A stretch of DNA of 34,652 nt from Marinilabiliales bacterium (GCA_002869315.1 PKTD01000205.1:1-34652), one strand, 5' to 3'. Positions 7,183-16,842 are shown, numbered from the stretch's first letter. Notes: generated from the sequence alone by a model not told the origin. Made by a program: numbers and translations.

Positions 7183-8814
7183 ATGCACAAATTTTCCAAA
7201 TTAACACTTCCCGCTTGATTTAATAAGTCGGTTGAATTGTACAGAGAAAACCCTGCCTTATCATTTGTTGGACAAAAACCATTTACCTATGGGGAGATGG
7301 AGACTAAGGTAAATTCTCTTATAGCATTTATGGAAAAACATAAAATAGAGCAAGGCGACAAAGTAGTAATACTTAGTACAAATATGCCTAATTGGGGGGT
7401 TGCCTATTTTGCAATTGCATCAATGGGAGCAGTTGTAGTTCCTATTCTTCCTGATTTTAGCGAAGATGAAATTAATAATGTTGTTGAACATTCAGAGGCA
7501 AAGGCAGCATTTATATCTGAGTCTTTATTGAAAAAATTTCCGGATAAGGAAATTAACTTTATAGTAAAAACGGACGACTTTTCTTTGGTTAAATCTGAAG
7601 AAAATTTTTCTTATGAAGAAGGTCTTAAACCTAAGAAATCATATAATGTTGCTGAGGATGATTTGGCAAGTATAATATATACATCTGGTACTACAGGCAA
7701 ATCCAAGGGAGTAATGTTAAGTCATAAGAACATTAGTTTCACAGCCTCGTCCAGCAGGAAGATTCAGGAGATACTTCCGAACGACAGATTCTTATCTGTT
7801 TTACCACTATCTCACACTTACGAAAATACAATTGGTTTTGTTCTGCCATTAATTTGCGGAGCATGCGTATATTATATCACAAAACCTCCTACACCAGCTA
7901 TTTTATTGCCCGCTTTAAAAGAAGTAAGGCCAACACTTATGCTAACAGTTCCTTTAATTATTGAGAAGATTTATAAGGGTAAAGTAATGCCTGCTTTCAA
8001 TGATAAATGGATAACTAAGTCATTATATAAAGTTCCGGTTTTAAGAAAGAAATTTAATCGCTTAGCAGGAAAAAAACTCATGCGTACCTTTGGTGGAGAG
8101 TTGAAATTTTTCGGTATTGGTGGTGCAAAACTTAACAAAACAGTTGAGAAATTTCTTATCGAAGCCAAATTTCCATATGCTGTTGGATATGGTCTAACCG
8201 AAACAGCACCTTTATTGGCTGGAATGGCCCCTTTTAAAACAAAATTACAATCAACTGGTCCTAAATTGGAAGGTGTCACTCTTAAAATACATAATCCTCA
8301 AAAGTATACTGGTGAAGGTGAAATATGGGCAAAAGGCCCTAATGTAATGAAAGGTTACTATAAAGAGCCTGGGCTAACCAGAGAAGTTTTAACCGAAGAC
8401 GGATGGTTTAAAACGGGTGATCTTGGTATTATTGACAACGACAACTATTTGTTCATAAGAGGCCGAAGTAAAAATGTGATATTAGGACCAAGTGGTGAAA
8501 ATATATTCCCTGAAGATATCGAGTCAGTGATAAATAACTTTAAGCATGTTGCTGAATCTTTGGTTATAAGTCAAAAAGGTAAATTAGTGGCTTTGGTACA
8601 TTTTAACCGTGAGGAGATTGAACAGCAGTATCAGCATATGAAAGAAGAAGTTACTCATTATGTTGAAAAGAAATGTGAGGAATTACAACACGAATTAAAG
8701 GTTTTTGTTAATTCAAAAGTTAATAGATTTTCTAAAATCCAAAGTGTTAAAGTTCAAAAGGATGAGTTTGTTAAAACTGCAACAAAAAAAATAAAAAGAT
8801 TTTTATATTCATAA
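7183..8814 (+). pseudogene. AMP-forming long-chain acyl-CoA ligase with in-frame TGA in the N-terminus
   Basis: An ANL-superfamily enzyme that activates a fatty or other carboxylic acid to acyl-AMP and then acyl-CoA. The track ORF begins at a TTG (7237, 525 codons). In the same frame an ATG at 7183 reads 'MHKFSKLTLPA', then TGA (7216-7218), then 'FNKSVELYRENPALSF', which joins smoothly into the normal N-terminus of this family; relatives, as I recall, have Leu at the TGA. The rest is intact: P-loop 'YTSGTTGKSKG', 'YGLTETAPL', 'GWFKTGDLG', 'GRSKNVI', and the catalytic Lys near the end ('TATKKIKRF'). If expression starts at 7237, about 18 residues are lost and activity may remain. I label it disrupted because of the stop; it may be functional. 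Confidence 0.75.
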
Positions 8815-8817
8815 AAA

Positions 8818-8849
8818 AAGCCCGTTAAACAATACGAAAAACGGGCTTC
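8818..8849 (-). terminator. Hairpin terminator between convergent genes
   Basis: GCCCGTT (8820-8826) pairs with AACGGGC (8840-8846) around a 13-base loop. The A-run just before it becomes a T-run on the minus strand, so it fits best as the terminator of the thioredoxin-like gene. The plus strand has only 'ttct' after the stem, so it is weaker for the ligase gene. Confidence 0.7.
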
Positions 8850-8866
8850 TACATAAAAATTAAATC

Positions 8867-9361
8867 CTATAATAACTTATCAATATCATTTTTAATAGCG
8901 CTATCGCTAGGTCTTTTAGCATTTGCATCAACTACATTTCCATCTTTATCAATTAAAACATAACGAGGGATATATTGAACGTTGAACAACTCATTCATCT
9001 GAGTATAGACATTTTTATTAACTCTGTAATGTTCACCAGTAATGGAAAGATTAGTAATGGCATTTTTCCACGCAGTAGCATTTCTGTCGGTTGAGATATA
9101 TACAAATGCAACATCTTTATCTTTATATTCTTCCTGTAAATTAAGAGAATAAGGCATTTCACCTTTACATGGTCTGCACCAACTGGCCCAAAAGTCAAGA
9201 TAAACTACTTTACCTTTATATGATTCTATTATATCATCAAAATTAGTAGCTGCAAGGTCTTCCTGATTTAAGTCTTTTATGTTAGCAGTAATATCACTCG
9301 TTTGAGCCTGTGAAATCATTGCTCCAAAAACTAAGGTAAATACAATTATAAGTCTTTTCAT
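8867..9361 (-). CDS. Exported TlpA/ResA-like thioredoxin-fold protein
   Basis: A periplasmic thiol-disulfide oxidoreductase-like protein. I start it at the internal Met at 9361, which gives a clean signal peptide (about 1-20, ending 'ISQAQ'); the track start at 9385 adds eight mostly basic residues. The thioredoxin fold contains 'LDFWASWCRPCKGEMP' with the CxxC pair at about C62/C65 and the cis-proline region 'QYIPRYVLIDKDG'. The domain fills the mature chain, as in small TlpA/AhpC-TSA relatives of Bacteroidota. The partner could be a secreted disulfide protein or a cytochrome maturation factor; context does not say which. Confidence 0.88.
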   Translation of the reverse strand: MKRLIIVFTLVFGAMISQAQTSDITANIKDLNQEDLAATNFDDIIESYKGKVVYLDFWASWCRPCKGEMPYSLNLQEEYKDKDVAFVYISTDRNATAWKNAITNLSITGEHYRVNKNVYTQMNELFNVQYIPRYVLIDKDGNVVDANAKRPSDSAIKNDIDKLL

Positions 9362-9462
9362 TTTCTCAATTTTTTTCATTTTCATATTAATAACACAAGA
9401 TTAGTCAATATATTTTCCCATTCCTTACTGACTATTACAGTTTTATAAATTATTTAACAATT

Positions 9463-10110
9463 TTATTGGGTAAAGGCAAATTTTATAATGTTTGCTCCCA
9501 TTTCCAGAGCTTCCGTTCTTTTTATCCCAGAGTCGTTATGTACTTCGGCATCTTCCCATCCGTCTCCCAGATCGCATTCATAATCATAAAAACATACGAT
9601 TCGACCCTGATAAATTAATCCAAACCCCTGTGGAACTTTATTATCATGCTCATGAATTTTAGGCAGGCCTGAATTAAAAGCATATTTTTGGTGGTAGATA
9701 GGGTGAGTAAAAGGCAACTCCACAAACTCCAGTTCAGGGAATACTTTTTTCATTTCTCTTCTGATATATTCATCAAGCCCATAATTGTCTGATACATGTA
9801 AAAAACCACCAGAAATAAGGTAGGTTCTAAGGTTTTCTACCTCATCAGGAGAGAGAATTATGTTTCCATGACCTGTAAGATGTACAAAAGGATAGTTGAA
9901 TATATCGGTACTTCCCACTTCTACTGTGGGGACTTCCGTGTTAATATTGGTGTTTAAATTTTTATTGCAGAATTTAACCAGATTAGGAAGTGAGGTGGGA
10001 TTAGCATACCAGTAGCCACCGCCTTTATATTTAAGCAAAGCTATTTGCACTTCCTGGGAATATGACGATCCCATGAGAATTAAAAAAACGAAAAGTAGTA
10101 TTTTTCTCAT
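9463..10110 (-). CDS. DUF4159 domain protein, exported
   Basis: The N-terminus is a signal peptide (about 1-18, ending 'SSYSQ'). The remainder matches the DUF4159 pattern: 'ALLKYKGGGYWYANPTSLPN' near the start, 'FVHLTGHGNIILSPDEVENL', 'GGFLHVSDNYG' and 'FTHPIYHQKYAFNSGLP'. The fold resembles a glutamine-amidotransferase-like or ThuA-like flavodoxin fold without obvious catalytic residues. Function is unknown. It follows rsmE by 46 bases on the same strand. A TATTTTTG box lies only 5 bases before the ATG (10116-10123), so a near-leaderless transcript is possible, but chance is as likely. Confidence 0.82.
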   Translation of the reverse strand: MRKILLFVFLILMGSSYSQEVQIALLKYKGGGYWYANPTSLPNLVKFCNKNLNTNINTEVPTVEVGSTDIFNYPFVHLTGHGNIILSPDEVENLRTYLISGGFLHVSDNYGLDEYIRREMKKVFPELEFVELPFTHPIYHQKYAFNSGLPKIHEHDNKVPQGFGLIYQGRIVCFYDYECDLGDGWEDAEVHNDSGIKRTEALEMGANIIKFAFTQ

Positions 10111-10156
10111 GAGGGCAAAAATAATTTAATTTACACTCGCTTATTTTTAATATTCG

Positions 10157-10861
10157 TTAAATACTATTGAGGATACTGATTGTATTGCATGCCACAACAG
10201 CTGCAGTTTCTGTTCTCAGGCGGAAATTACCAAGACTAATCGGGATGAAGCCTTTTTGTTTTGCCAGTTCTACTTCTTCAGGGCGAAAGTCTCCTTCGGG
10301 GCCAATAAGAATTAACACATCCTCTCCCTTTTTATATATGTAAGGCAGTTCCAGGGTTACATCCTCATCGATATATGCAATAAACTTTTGTCCTTTAAAA
10401 TCTATAGTAAGAAAATCTTTTAGTTTCTGTTGCTCATTAAGTTGCGGATGAAAGGATTTTAGAGATTGCTTAACAGCAGCAGTAATCACTTTTTCAAAAC
10501 GATCATGTTTAACTACTTTCCTTTCGCTTTGCTCACAAATTATGGGTGTTATTTCATCTATTCCTATTTCAGTGGATTTTTCCAGAAACCACTCTGTACG
10601 ATCATTATTTTTTGTGGGGGCAATGGCGATATGAAGTTTATAATTACGCTTATCATTGCCTTCGTAGGATTTCAGTATTTCTACCTCACATGCTGAAGGA
10701 ATTGCGCTGATAATCTGCGTTTCGAAAAACAATCCATTACCATTGGTGAAATGAATTATTTCACCCTCAGTTTTCCTTAACACTTTTATAATATGTTTCG
10801 ACTCCTCTTTGTTGAGAGTGTAGTACTTTCCTTCTATGTTTGGAGCGTAAAAGAGGTTCAT
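10157..10861 (-). CDS. rsmE: 16S rRNA (uracil-1498-N3)-methyltransferase RsmE
   Basis: A SPOUT-class enzyme that methylates N3 of U1498 in 16S rRNA using SAM. The N-terminal PUA-like RNA-binding part (about 1-70, 'LNKEESKHIIKVLRKTEGE') precedes the knotted methyltransferase domain, with 'ERKVVKHDRF' in the middle and SAM-binding knot motifs 'LIGPEGDFRPEEV' and 'SLGNFRLRTETAA' at the end. The length of 234 fits the family. It lies 20 bases after the stop of one T9SS gene's coding region on the map but upstream of DUF4159 in transcription, a pairing often seen in Bacteroidota. Confidence 0.96.
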   Translation of the reverse strand: MNLFYAPNIEGKYYTLNKEESKHIIKVLRKTEGEIIHFTNGNGLFFETQIISAIPSACEVEILKSYEGNDKRNYKLHIAIAPTKNNDRTEWFLEKSTEIGIDEITPIICEQSERKVVKHDRFEKVITAAVKQSLKSFHPQLNEQQKLKDFLTIDFKGQKFIAYIDEDVTLELPYIYKKGEDVLILIGPEGDFRPEEVELAKQKGFIPISLGNFRLRTETAAVVACNTISILNSI

Positions 10862-10881
10862 ATCAGAATATTAAAAAATAT

Positions 10882-13791
10882 TTAGTAAACTAATAACTTC
10901 TTTATTACAGACTTTTTCACCCCTTCAAACTTCAGAAAATAAATTCCTTTTGGATTTTTTGTTTCCAGTTTTATATCAAATTTATTTTCCAGTTGGTACA
11001 AATTAACTTCACGAATTTCCTGACCAAGATTATTAAGAAGTTTCACAAGTTCGTAGCCATGATTATCAGTTAGTTCGATATGTACAACTCCATTTGAGGG
11101 ATTTGGATAAACCTTTACTAAATCATCATCAATTATTTCCTCAAACCCCACAAACTGACTAACGCTCACATTATCAATAAACATAGGGTTACCATAAGCA
11201 TTATATGATTCGAAGGCTATACGAACCTGAGGTTGACCTGTCCATTGTGATAAATCAATATTTATACATTCTGCTCCCCAACCTGCAAGACACCAATCGA
11301 GTGATGATTCTGGCCAGAAATCAGGATTTAATTGAGCGGTTGCAAAATTACCAGTACCATCTTCTGCATCAGCGAAGACTCTAGTCCATGTATCACCACA
11401 ATCAGCACTTACCATAACTATCAAAGAATCCGGATCTTTAGTATGACGTTTTGCATAGGCATGTTCAAATTCAAGAACAGCACTGCTCATACCATTGAGA
11501 TTTAAAGGAGGTGTTATCAATCTGTCGCGGCCGCCCATAGGAAAATAATTGTTGAATTCTATTCCGGCTGCTGTAAAACCCGGATCATTTCCATTTACTG
11601 AATAAATATCCCAGGTAACTTCTCCATCAGGATTTTCAACCTGCCATAATTTTGTTTTAAAACCATCATCTTCAAAATTTTCCATAAAATAAGGAACAAA
11701 ACCTCCGACCATTATTTCGTCTTCTTTTGTCAGGCTTGCTGAACCATTTAAATTGGAAGTAGTTAACTTAACAGAATAATATCCAACTTCATCAAAAACA
11801 AGTTTAGGATTCTGACTTTCAGCAGTATATCCTTCCACAAAACGATAAGTATTCGGGGTAATTTCCCAACTCCATGCTATTGGACTGTAAATTGATTTAT
11901 CATAAAGAGTGATAGTATCAGCAAGGCAACCAAAGCGATTATCAACTTCGAAGTTTACTTCCGGAAGTATACTACTGCTAACTGTAATATACTCCGTCTT
12001 AGTAATCGTATTTTCACCTGCTGTATTTTGTGTAGTTAAACTAACACTATAAACACCTTCAGTTTCATATTTTATGTTTTCAGGATTCTGCACGTTTGAC
12101 GTGGATGGGTTTGCACCTTCAAAAGTCCATTCCCATTCAGCAGGAATGCCAACAGTTTCATCAAAAAAGTTCACAGTTTCACCTGTAGGGATTATTTCAT
12201 TATCAACTGTAAAGTTTGATTCAGGAACCTGAGTAAAGTCGAGAGAAGCAATTTGTGTTCTCCAAGACCACCCTCCATTTGTCCATTCAGTTGTAAACCA
12301 AAATGTTGTTCCATCGGATGGATCCACTGTCATACTTGAATAATCTCCCCATCGTGAAACACCTGTTTGCGACTTCTCCCCTTGCAGGATAGTAGTTTCT
12401 TCCACATCCAATACTCCAAGGCCCATTGAGGCTCCTGCCAATTGTCCGGCAAACCTTATGGAAGGATACGTAAACGGGCCGGAAACAGAATATCCCAGAG
12501 CAATATCACCATTATCATTCATGGCTATACTTCCCATCCATCGATTGTTACCATCATCAGGAGCAAATGTTCCTTCCTGATAAATTTCCCATTCACCTTC
12601 AGGGTATTTGCGCACTTCATACCATTTTACTCCTGCCCTGCCATTATCATCCACACGAACTGTATGGTTGGTAAGCATTACTTCATATTCTTCGAAATTT
12701 CGATATTGCAAACGATACATCAATCGGCCAGCCAAAGCGTCTAGTTTTTGTGATGTTCCTCTTTGTGATATACTAATATTGTTAGTAAAAAATTGCTCAG
12801 TAGACAAGGGAGTTAGAAAATTAGTTGTGGAATTTTCAGGATTTTCCCAGTCAATATCTACTTCCCAAATTCTGAGTGAATTATTACTCATATTCATAAA
12901 ATATTGTGGTGAACCTTCCGGAGGAGGAGTTGCACCATCAGCATCGGCAGGAAGCAGACTTCCAAAAGCAGTTCCTAAGTCAAAGAATACCATTTGGGCA
13001 TCGGGGTCACCTGCTAGCATCTTATCCCTATCAACAGCGCATATACCGCCACCAGCCCAATTCCAGTTATGAAACTGGTTGATACTGAAATAATAGGCGT
13101 CGTTCCAAATACCAAATTTAGGATAATCATTAAGGTTATCAAACTCATAGGCATATCTATACCACTCTCCTAAAGGATCGGGAGTTGCAGAAACAGCAAT
13201 CAGTTCATAATATTTTCCATTATTGGTGCTTAAGGCGAACTGGGTTGCTATCCATCTATCGGCATATTCATCGTATACAACTACTGGATCTCCATCATTG
13301 GCATTATCGAATGGTTGCCCATCATCAAAACCTTCCCATAGAGTTTGATTATCGGCAGGTGACATTAACTGATTACCATCCTTATCCCAAATTGAAAATG
13401 CTAGGTTTATCATTTGAAAGTAATGATTTGGACCTACATCGCCATCAGTATAAGGAGGTGCTACACCACTGAGATTAGGAACGCCCGGAAAATTATTTAC
13501 TATTTGAGGTGTTGCATATCCCTCACTTACAGTCTGTAATTTCAACTTCGATTTATCAAATTCCCCTTCATTTTCAAAATCATCCAAAAAATTATCAAAG
13601 TTTTTGATAATACTGTTTTTCCATGATCTCTCTCTCACTCCGGGAGGGATAGGCTCCACTTCCGAAAGTTTTTGAGACACATCGAAATGCACCGGTTTTG
13701 AAATTTTCTTTGGACTTAATGTTTGTGAAAACAAATTTTGATTTAATACTGCTATTCCTAAAACTACTAACAGCGTAAATAATTTTCTCAT
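10882..13791 (-). CDS. Large secreted T9SS protein 1 with PKD and jellyroll domains
   Basis: 969 residues. A signal peptide (about 1-23, ending 'NLFSQ') leads into a roughly 500-residue N-terminal region that looks like a beta-propeller or repeat fold ('DGDVGPNHYFQM', 'DPVVVYDEYADRWIATQF', 'RWMGSIAMN', 'SRWGDYSSMTVDP'). Two PKD-like domains follow (about 525-695, 'EWEWTFEGANPSTS'), then a MAM/'choice-of-anchor J'-type jellyroll (about 700-885, 'LEFEHAYAKRH', 'IAFESYNAYGNPMFIDNV') and a type A T9SS sorting domain ('VKVYPNPSNG', 'NPKGIYFLKF'). It is presumably a surface or secreted protein. It is the first of three tandem relatives; no catalytic motif is recognised. Confidence 0.85.
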   Translation of the reverse strand: MRKLFTLLVVLGIAVLNQNLFSQTLSPKKISKPVHFDVSQKLSEVEPIPPGVRERSWKNSIIKNFDNFLDDFENEGEFDKSKLKLQTVSEGYATPQIVNNFPGVPNLSGVAPPYTDGDVGPNHYFQMINLAFSIWDKDGNQLMSPADNQTLWEGFDDGQPFDNANDGDPVVVYDEYADRWIATQFALSTNNGKYYELIAVSATPDPLGEWYRYAYEFDNLNDYPKFGIWNDAYYFSINQFHNWNWAGGGICAVDRDKMLAGDPDAQMVFFDLGTAFGSLLPADADGATPPPEGSPQYFMNMSNNSLRIWEVDIDWENPENSTTNFLTPLSTEQFFTNNISISQRGTSQKLDALAGRLMYRLQYRNFEEYEVMLTNHTVRVDDNGRAGVKWYEVRKYPEGEWEIYQEGTFAPDDGNNRWMGSIAMNDNGDIALGYSVSGPFTYPSIRFAGQLAGASMGLGVLDVEETTILQGEKSQTGVSRWGDYSSMTVDPSDGTTFWFTTEWTNGGWSWRTQIASLDFTQVPESNFTVDNEIIPTGETVNFFDETVGIPAEWEWTFEGANPSTSNVQNPENIKYETEGVYSVSLTTQNTAGENTITKTEYITVSSSILPEVNFEVDNRFGCLADTITLYDKSIYSPIAWSWEITPNTYRFVEGYTAESQNPKLVFDEVGYYSVKLTTSNLNGSASLTKEDEIMVGGFVPYFMENFEDDGFKTKLWQVENPDGEVTWDIYSVNGNDPGFTAAGIEFNNYFPMGGRDRLITPPLNLNGMSSAVLEFEHAYAKRHTKDPDSLIVMVSADCGDTWTRVFADAEDGTGNFATAQLNPDFWPESSLDWCLAGWGAECINIDLSQWTGQPQVRIAFESYNAYGNPMFIDNVSVSQFVGFEEIIDDDLVKVYPNPSNGVVHIELTDNHGYELVKLLNNLGQEIREVNLYQLENKFDIKLETKNPKGIYFLKFEGVKKSVIKKLLVY

Positions 13792-13842
13792 AGAAAAATT
13801 GATTTTTGTAATAATTCAGCAATGGATATAATTAAACTGAAA

Positions 13843-16740
13843 TTAATAAACAATAATTTTCTGGCTTTGCAATATGTCGGATCCCCGCAATCTTACAAAA
13901 TATATACCCGACTCAAGTTCTTCATTAATCTCAATCTCGCTAGTGTCGGACCCATTAAGTTTGTATGCACTAATTACTTTACCAAGCATATCCACAAGTT
14001 CAACGCTATTATATTTTGTTGAATTTAATATCCTGACAGTAAAACTTCCATCATTTGGATTAGGATAAACCTTTAGTTCCTCAGAAGTTAAGGCCTGGTT
14101 TTCAATACCCACGAATTGACTTATATGAACATTATCGATATAGATTGGGTTTCCATTTGCATTATATGATTCGAAGGCAATTTTTATATTCGATTTTCCG
14201 GCGTAATTATCAAGGTTTACTGAATAGCAATCGCTACCATAACCGGCTCCACACCAATCTTCCAGGCTGGAAGGCACAAAACCATCGGTTGTGAGAGGAT
14301 GAGTGGCAAAACTTCCATTTCCATCATCGCCAAGAGATAGCAGGCGGGTCCAGGATATACCGCAATCTTCAGAAATTAATACAATAAGAGAATCACTTAT
14401 CTGAGCATAATGCTTTGCATATGCATGGTCGAATTCAAGACTAGCATTAGTCATTCCTTCCATATTTATCGGAGGTGAAATAAGTCTGTCTCTTTCAGTA
14501 AAATCATAATATTCCAGAAGATTGATTCCAGCAGCATAACTACCATGGCCAAAACCTTCAAGAGGAAGGATTTCCCAGGTGATTTCTCCGTCAGGATTAT
14601 CTATTGTCCAAAATCTCAAATCCAGTCCTTGTTCAAAATCCTCATTAAAATAGGGCTGAAAACCTCCTGCATTAATAATTTCAAATTTTGTCAATTCTGA
14701 TGAACCATTTAAATTCCATGCAGTTAATGTTATAGAATAAATCCCTGCCTCATCAAAAACAACATCAGGATTCTGACTAAACTGGTCGGTACCATTTACA
14801 AAAGTAACTGTTGATGGATTAAATGACCATTCCCATTCCATAGGCATATAAAGTGATTCATCTTTAAACTCCATAACTTCACCCAAGCAAACAACTGACT
14901 TATCATAATCAAAATCAACTTCTGGTAAAATTGTTGAGCTGCTTGTAATAAAATCGCTTTTTACTAAAGTATCAGATCCATATATATTGGAAGTTATTAA
15001 TTTCACATCAAAACTACCTTCAGTTTCATATACTATATTTTCAGGATTTTGCTCTGAAGAATTTTCTGTACTAGCACCTGCAAATGTCCATTCCCATGAA
15101 CTTGGAACTCCAAGTGTATTGTCCTGGAAATTAACCGACTCTCCTACAGGGATAAGAATATTATCAGCTTCAAATTCAGTTTCAGGCTGAAAAGACGGAC
15201 GCATATATGCCCACCATGTTCCCCACTTTGTGGCGTTTGGTGAATATTCTGCATACTCCTGAATAGTCCAGAAATCCAAATCATTAGCAGGATCTACACA
15301 AGTATTTGAATAATCTCCCCAACGATTTCTTCCACCTCCAAAAGTTTTATAATAAGGACTAAGTCCATCCTTATACTGATAATACTCTCGCATGGAGTTT
15401 TCTTCGTCATAATGCGATTTATAAGCATATCCAGCACTTGCATATTGTGTTTCAGAAAAAACATCAAAACCAATAAACACATCCTCTTTAGAGTTAACTG
15501 CTATGGTAGGGAAAGCAAAACTAAATACATTGCTCGGATCATCAACGCGACCTCTTTCCAAAATATTACCATCAGTATCTAAACACCACCACTGAACTGC
15601 TGTGCGCTGTGGATTGTTAACAGGCAAAAATACATGGTGTACTGCCCAGAGTTTACCATTTCTGTAAATTACATTTTCCATGCGTGAATCAACTGAGTTT
15701 ATTAACTCACTACTACCTAACTGAGGCAGGAAGTTTCCATAATAACCAGCACCATTTTCCCAGGGCTCTGGAATTCCAATGGCACCCTCATATTGAAATT
15801 GAGGATCATCCAATGGCCCATCAAGTTTAAATTTCTGAATATAACCGTAGCCACCATTATTACCATTACTGGTAGAAATCAAATATTGATCTTCTGCCTC
15901 ATTATCGTAAGTTATAGAAGGCACCAATGTAAATCCCTGTGAAGTAGCAAAACGTGTGAAATCAACATTATCTTCACCATTATAAGCAGCCATTTTGTCG
16001 AAAACAAATACAGTTCTGTAATAATCATTTCCAAACATATTTCCACTAATAGTAATCCATTTTTTATTGAACCCAATACTCGGGTAGTCAAACCATGTTT
16101 GATTGGATTCATCCGGATCTATCCAGTACATATTCCACTCGCCAAGCGGGTCAGAAGTTTGGCTTACACCAAGATAAAGTTTTGAGTCAACTGAATTAGA
16201 GCCACTTGGAGTAACCATTATCCAGCGATCATTATGAGGATCATAAATAATTTTAGGGTCGAAAGTACCACCGTTTCCTGGCAAAGCATTCCACCAGTTT
16301 CCGAGTGAAGTATTAAACAATGTGTTGCCAATTCTATCTTGTATTCTCACACCGGTATTCAAAGTAATCATTAGGTGGTCAGGTCCAACACATCCGTTAA
16401 CATCCGGTGGTATTGAACTGCCATTATCTTCAAGAGCATGAAAAGTAGTATCCGGAGCTGGGGAAACCTCTCTTGTGGATTTCGGTGTTTTATAAGTTCC
16501 TGGTTCTTCTTTATAAATTATTTTACTCTCGTCAAAAGTCCAGTTAGGAACCTCCCAATTTTTGTTAGGTACTTTAAAGTTTAAACTAGGTTCGTTGTCA
16601 GGTATACCATCAAGTTGCTTAACATTAAGCTTGTAGTTTTTAGAAGTTTTTCCTTTAATTACAGTCTTGTTCTGCGCACTAATAAATTGAAAGGAAAAAA
16701 TGGCTAATAATAAAATTGAAAGTCTAGTAAATTTTACCAT
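13843..16740 (-). CDS. Large secreted T9SS protein 2, close paralogue of protein 1
   Basis: 965 residues with the same plan as its downstream neighbour: signal peptide (ending 'FISAQ'), an N-terminal region sharing the 'PPDVNGCVGPDHLMITLN', 'DPKIIYDPHNDRWIMVTPSG', 'RNRWGDYSNTCVDP' landmarks, two PKD-like domains ('EWTFAGASTENSSEQNPEN'), a jellyroll with 'LEFDHAYAKHY' and 'IAFESYNANGNPIYIDNVH', and a T9SS sorting domain ('LKVYPNPNDGSF', 'LESGIYFVRL'). It is only 51 bases from protein 1, so the two may be co-transcribed. The similarity runs over the full length, indicating tandem duplication. A -7 box (TATTTTTG) lies 38 bases upstream. Confidence 0.85.
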   Translation of the reverse strand: MVKFTRLSILLLAIFSFQFISAQNKTVIKGKTSKNYKLNVKQLDGIPDNEPSLNFKVPNKNWEVPNWTFDESKIIYKEEPGTYKTPKSTREVSPAPDTTFHALEDNGSSIPPDVNGCVGPDHLMITLNTGVRIQDRIGNTLFNTSLGNWWNALPGNGGTFDPKIIYDPHNDRWIMVTPSGSNSVDSKLYLGVSQTSDPLGEWNMYWIDPDESNQTWFDYPSIGFNKKWITISGNMFGNDYYRTVFVFDKMAAYNGEDNVDFTRFATSQGFTLVPSITYDNEAEDQYLISTSNGNNGGYGYIQKFKLDGPLDDPQFQYEGAIGIPEPWENGAGYYGNFLPQLGSSELINSVDSRMENVIYRNGKLWAVHHVFLPVNNPQRTAVQWWCLDTDGNILERGRVDDPSNVFSFAFPTIAVNSKEDVFIGFDVFSETQYASAGYAYKSHYDEENSMREYYQYKDGLSPYYKTFGGGRNRWGDYSNTCVDPANDLDFWTIQEYAEYSPNATKWGTWWAYMRPSFQPETEFEADNILIPVGESVNFQDNTLGVPSSWEWTFAGASTENSSEQNPENIVYETEGSFDVKLITSNIYGSDTLVKSDFITSSSTILPEVDFDYDKSVVCLGEVMEFKDESLYMPMEWEWSFNPSTVTFVNGTDQFSQNPDVVFDEAGIYSITLTAWNLNGSSELTKFEIINAGGFQPYFNEDFEQGLDLRFWTIDNPDGEITWEILPLEGFGHGSYAAGINLLEYYDFTERDRLISPPINMEGMTNASLEFDHAYAKHYAQISDSLIVLISEDCGISWTRLLSLGDDGNGSFATHPLTTDGFVPSSLEDWCGAGYGSDCYSVNLDNYAGKSNIKIAFESYNANGNPIYIDNVHISQFVGIENQALTSEELKVYPNPNDGSFTVRILNSTKYNSVELVDMLGKVISAYKLNGSDTSEIEINEELESGIYFVRLRGSDILQSQKIIVY

Positions 16741-16778
16741 GAAAATATTGTTTAATTGCTTTAATAATGATTACTCTG

Positions 16779-16786
16779 CAAAAATA
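16779..16786 (-). promoter_or_regulatory. Candidate -7 box (TATTTTTG) for T9SS protein 2
   Basis: The minus strand reads TATTTTTG 38 bases before the ATG at 16740. A TTG lies upstream at 16801-16803, but with a 14-base spacer, shorter than the usual 17-23, so only the -7 box is supported. Confidence 0.35.
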
Positions 16787-16796
16787 GCAATAATGT

Positions 16797-16842
16797 AAAA
16801 CAATTGTAGCCCAAGGTATAAACCCCGAACTTCAATTGTTTT
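16797..16842 (-). repeat. 10-base perfect inverted repeat between T9SS genes 2 and 3
   Basis: AAAACAATTG (16797-16806) and CAATTGTTTT (16833-16842) are perfect reverse complements separated by 26 bases. They lie 39 bases past the stop of the 1212-residue gene on the minus strand, so the pair could form its terminator (the 3' arm ends in four T). It also sits just upstream of the candidate -7 box of the next gene, so an operator is an alternative. Confidence 0.5.

Noticed and set aside
12608-13072. 154-residue plus-strand ORF, with 12442-12744
   Set aside because: Both lie antisense to the large T9SS gene 10882-13791 and show no domain, promoter or start context.
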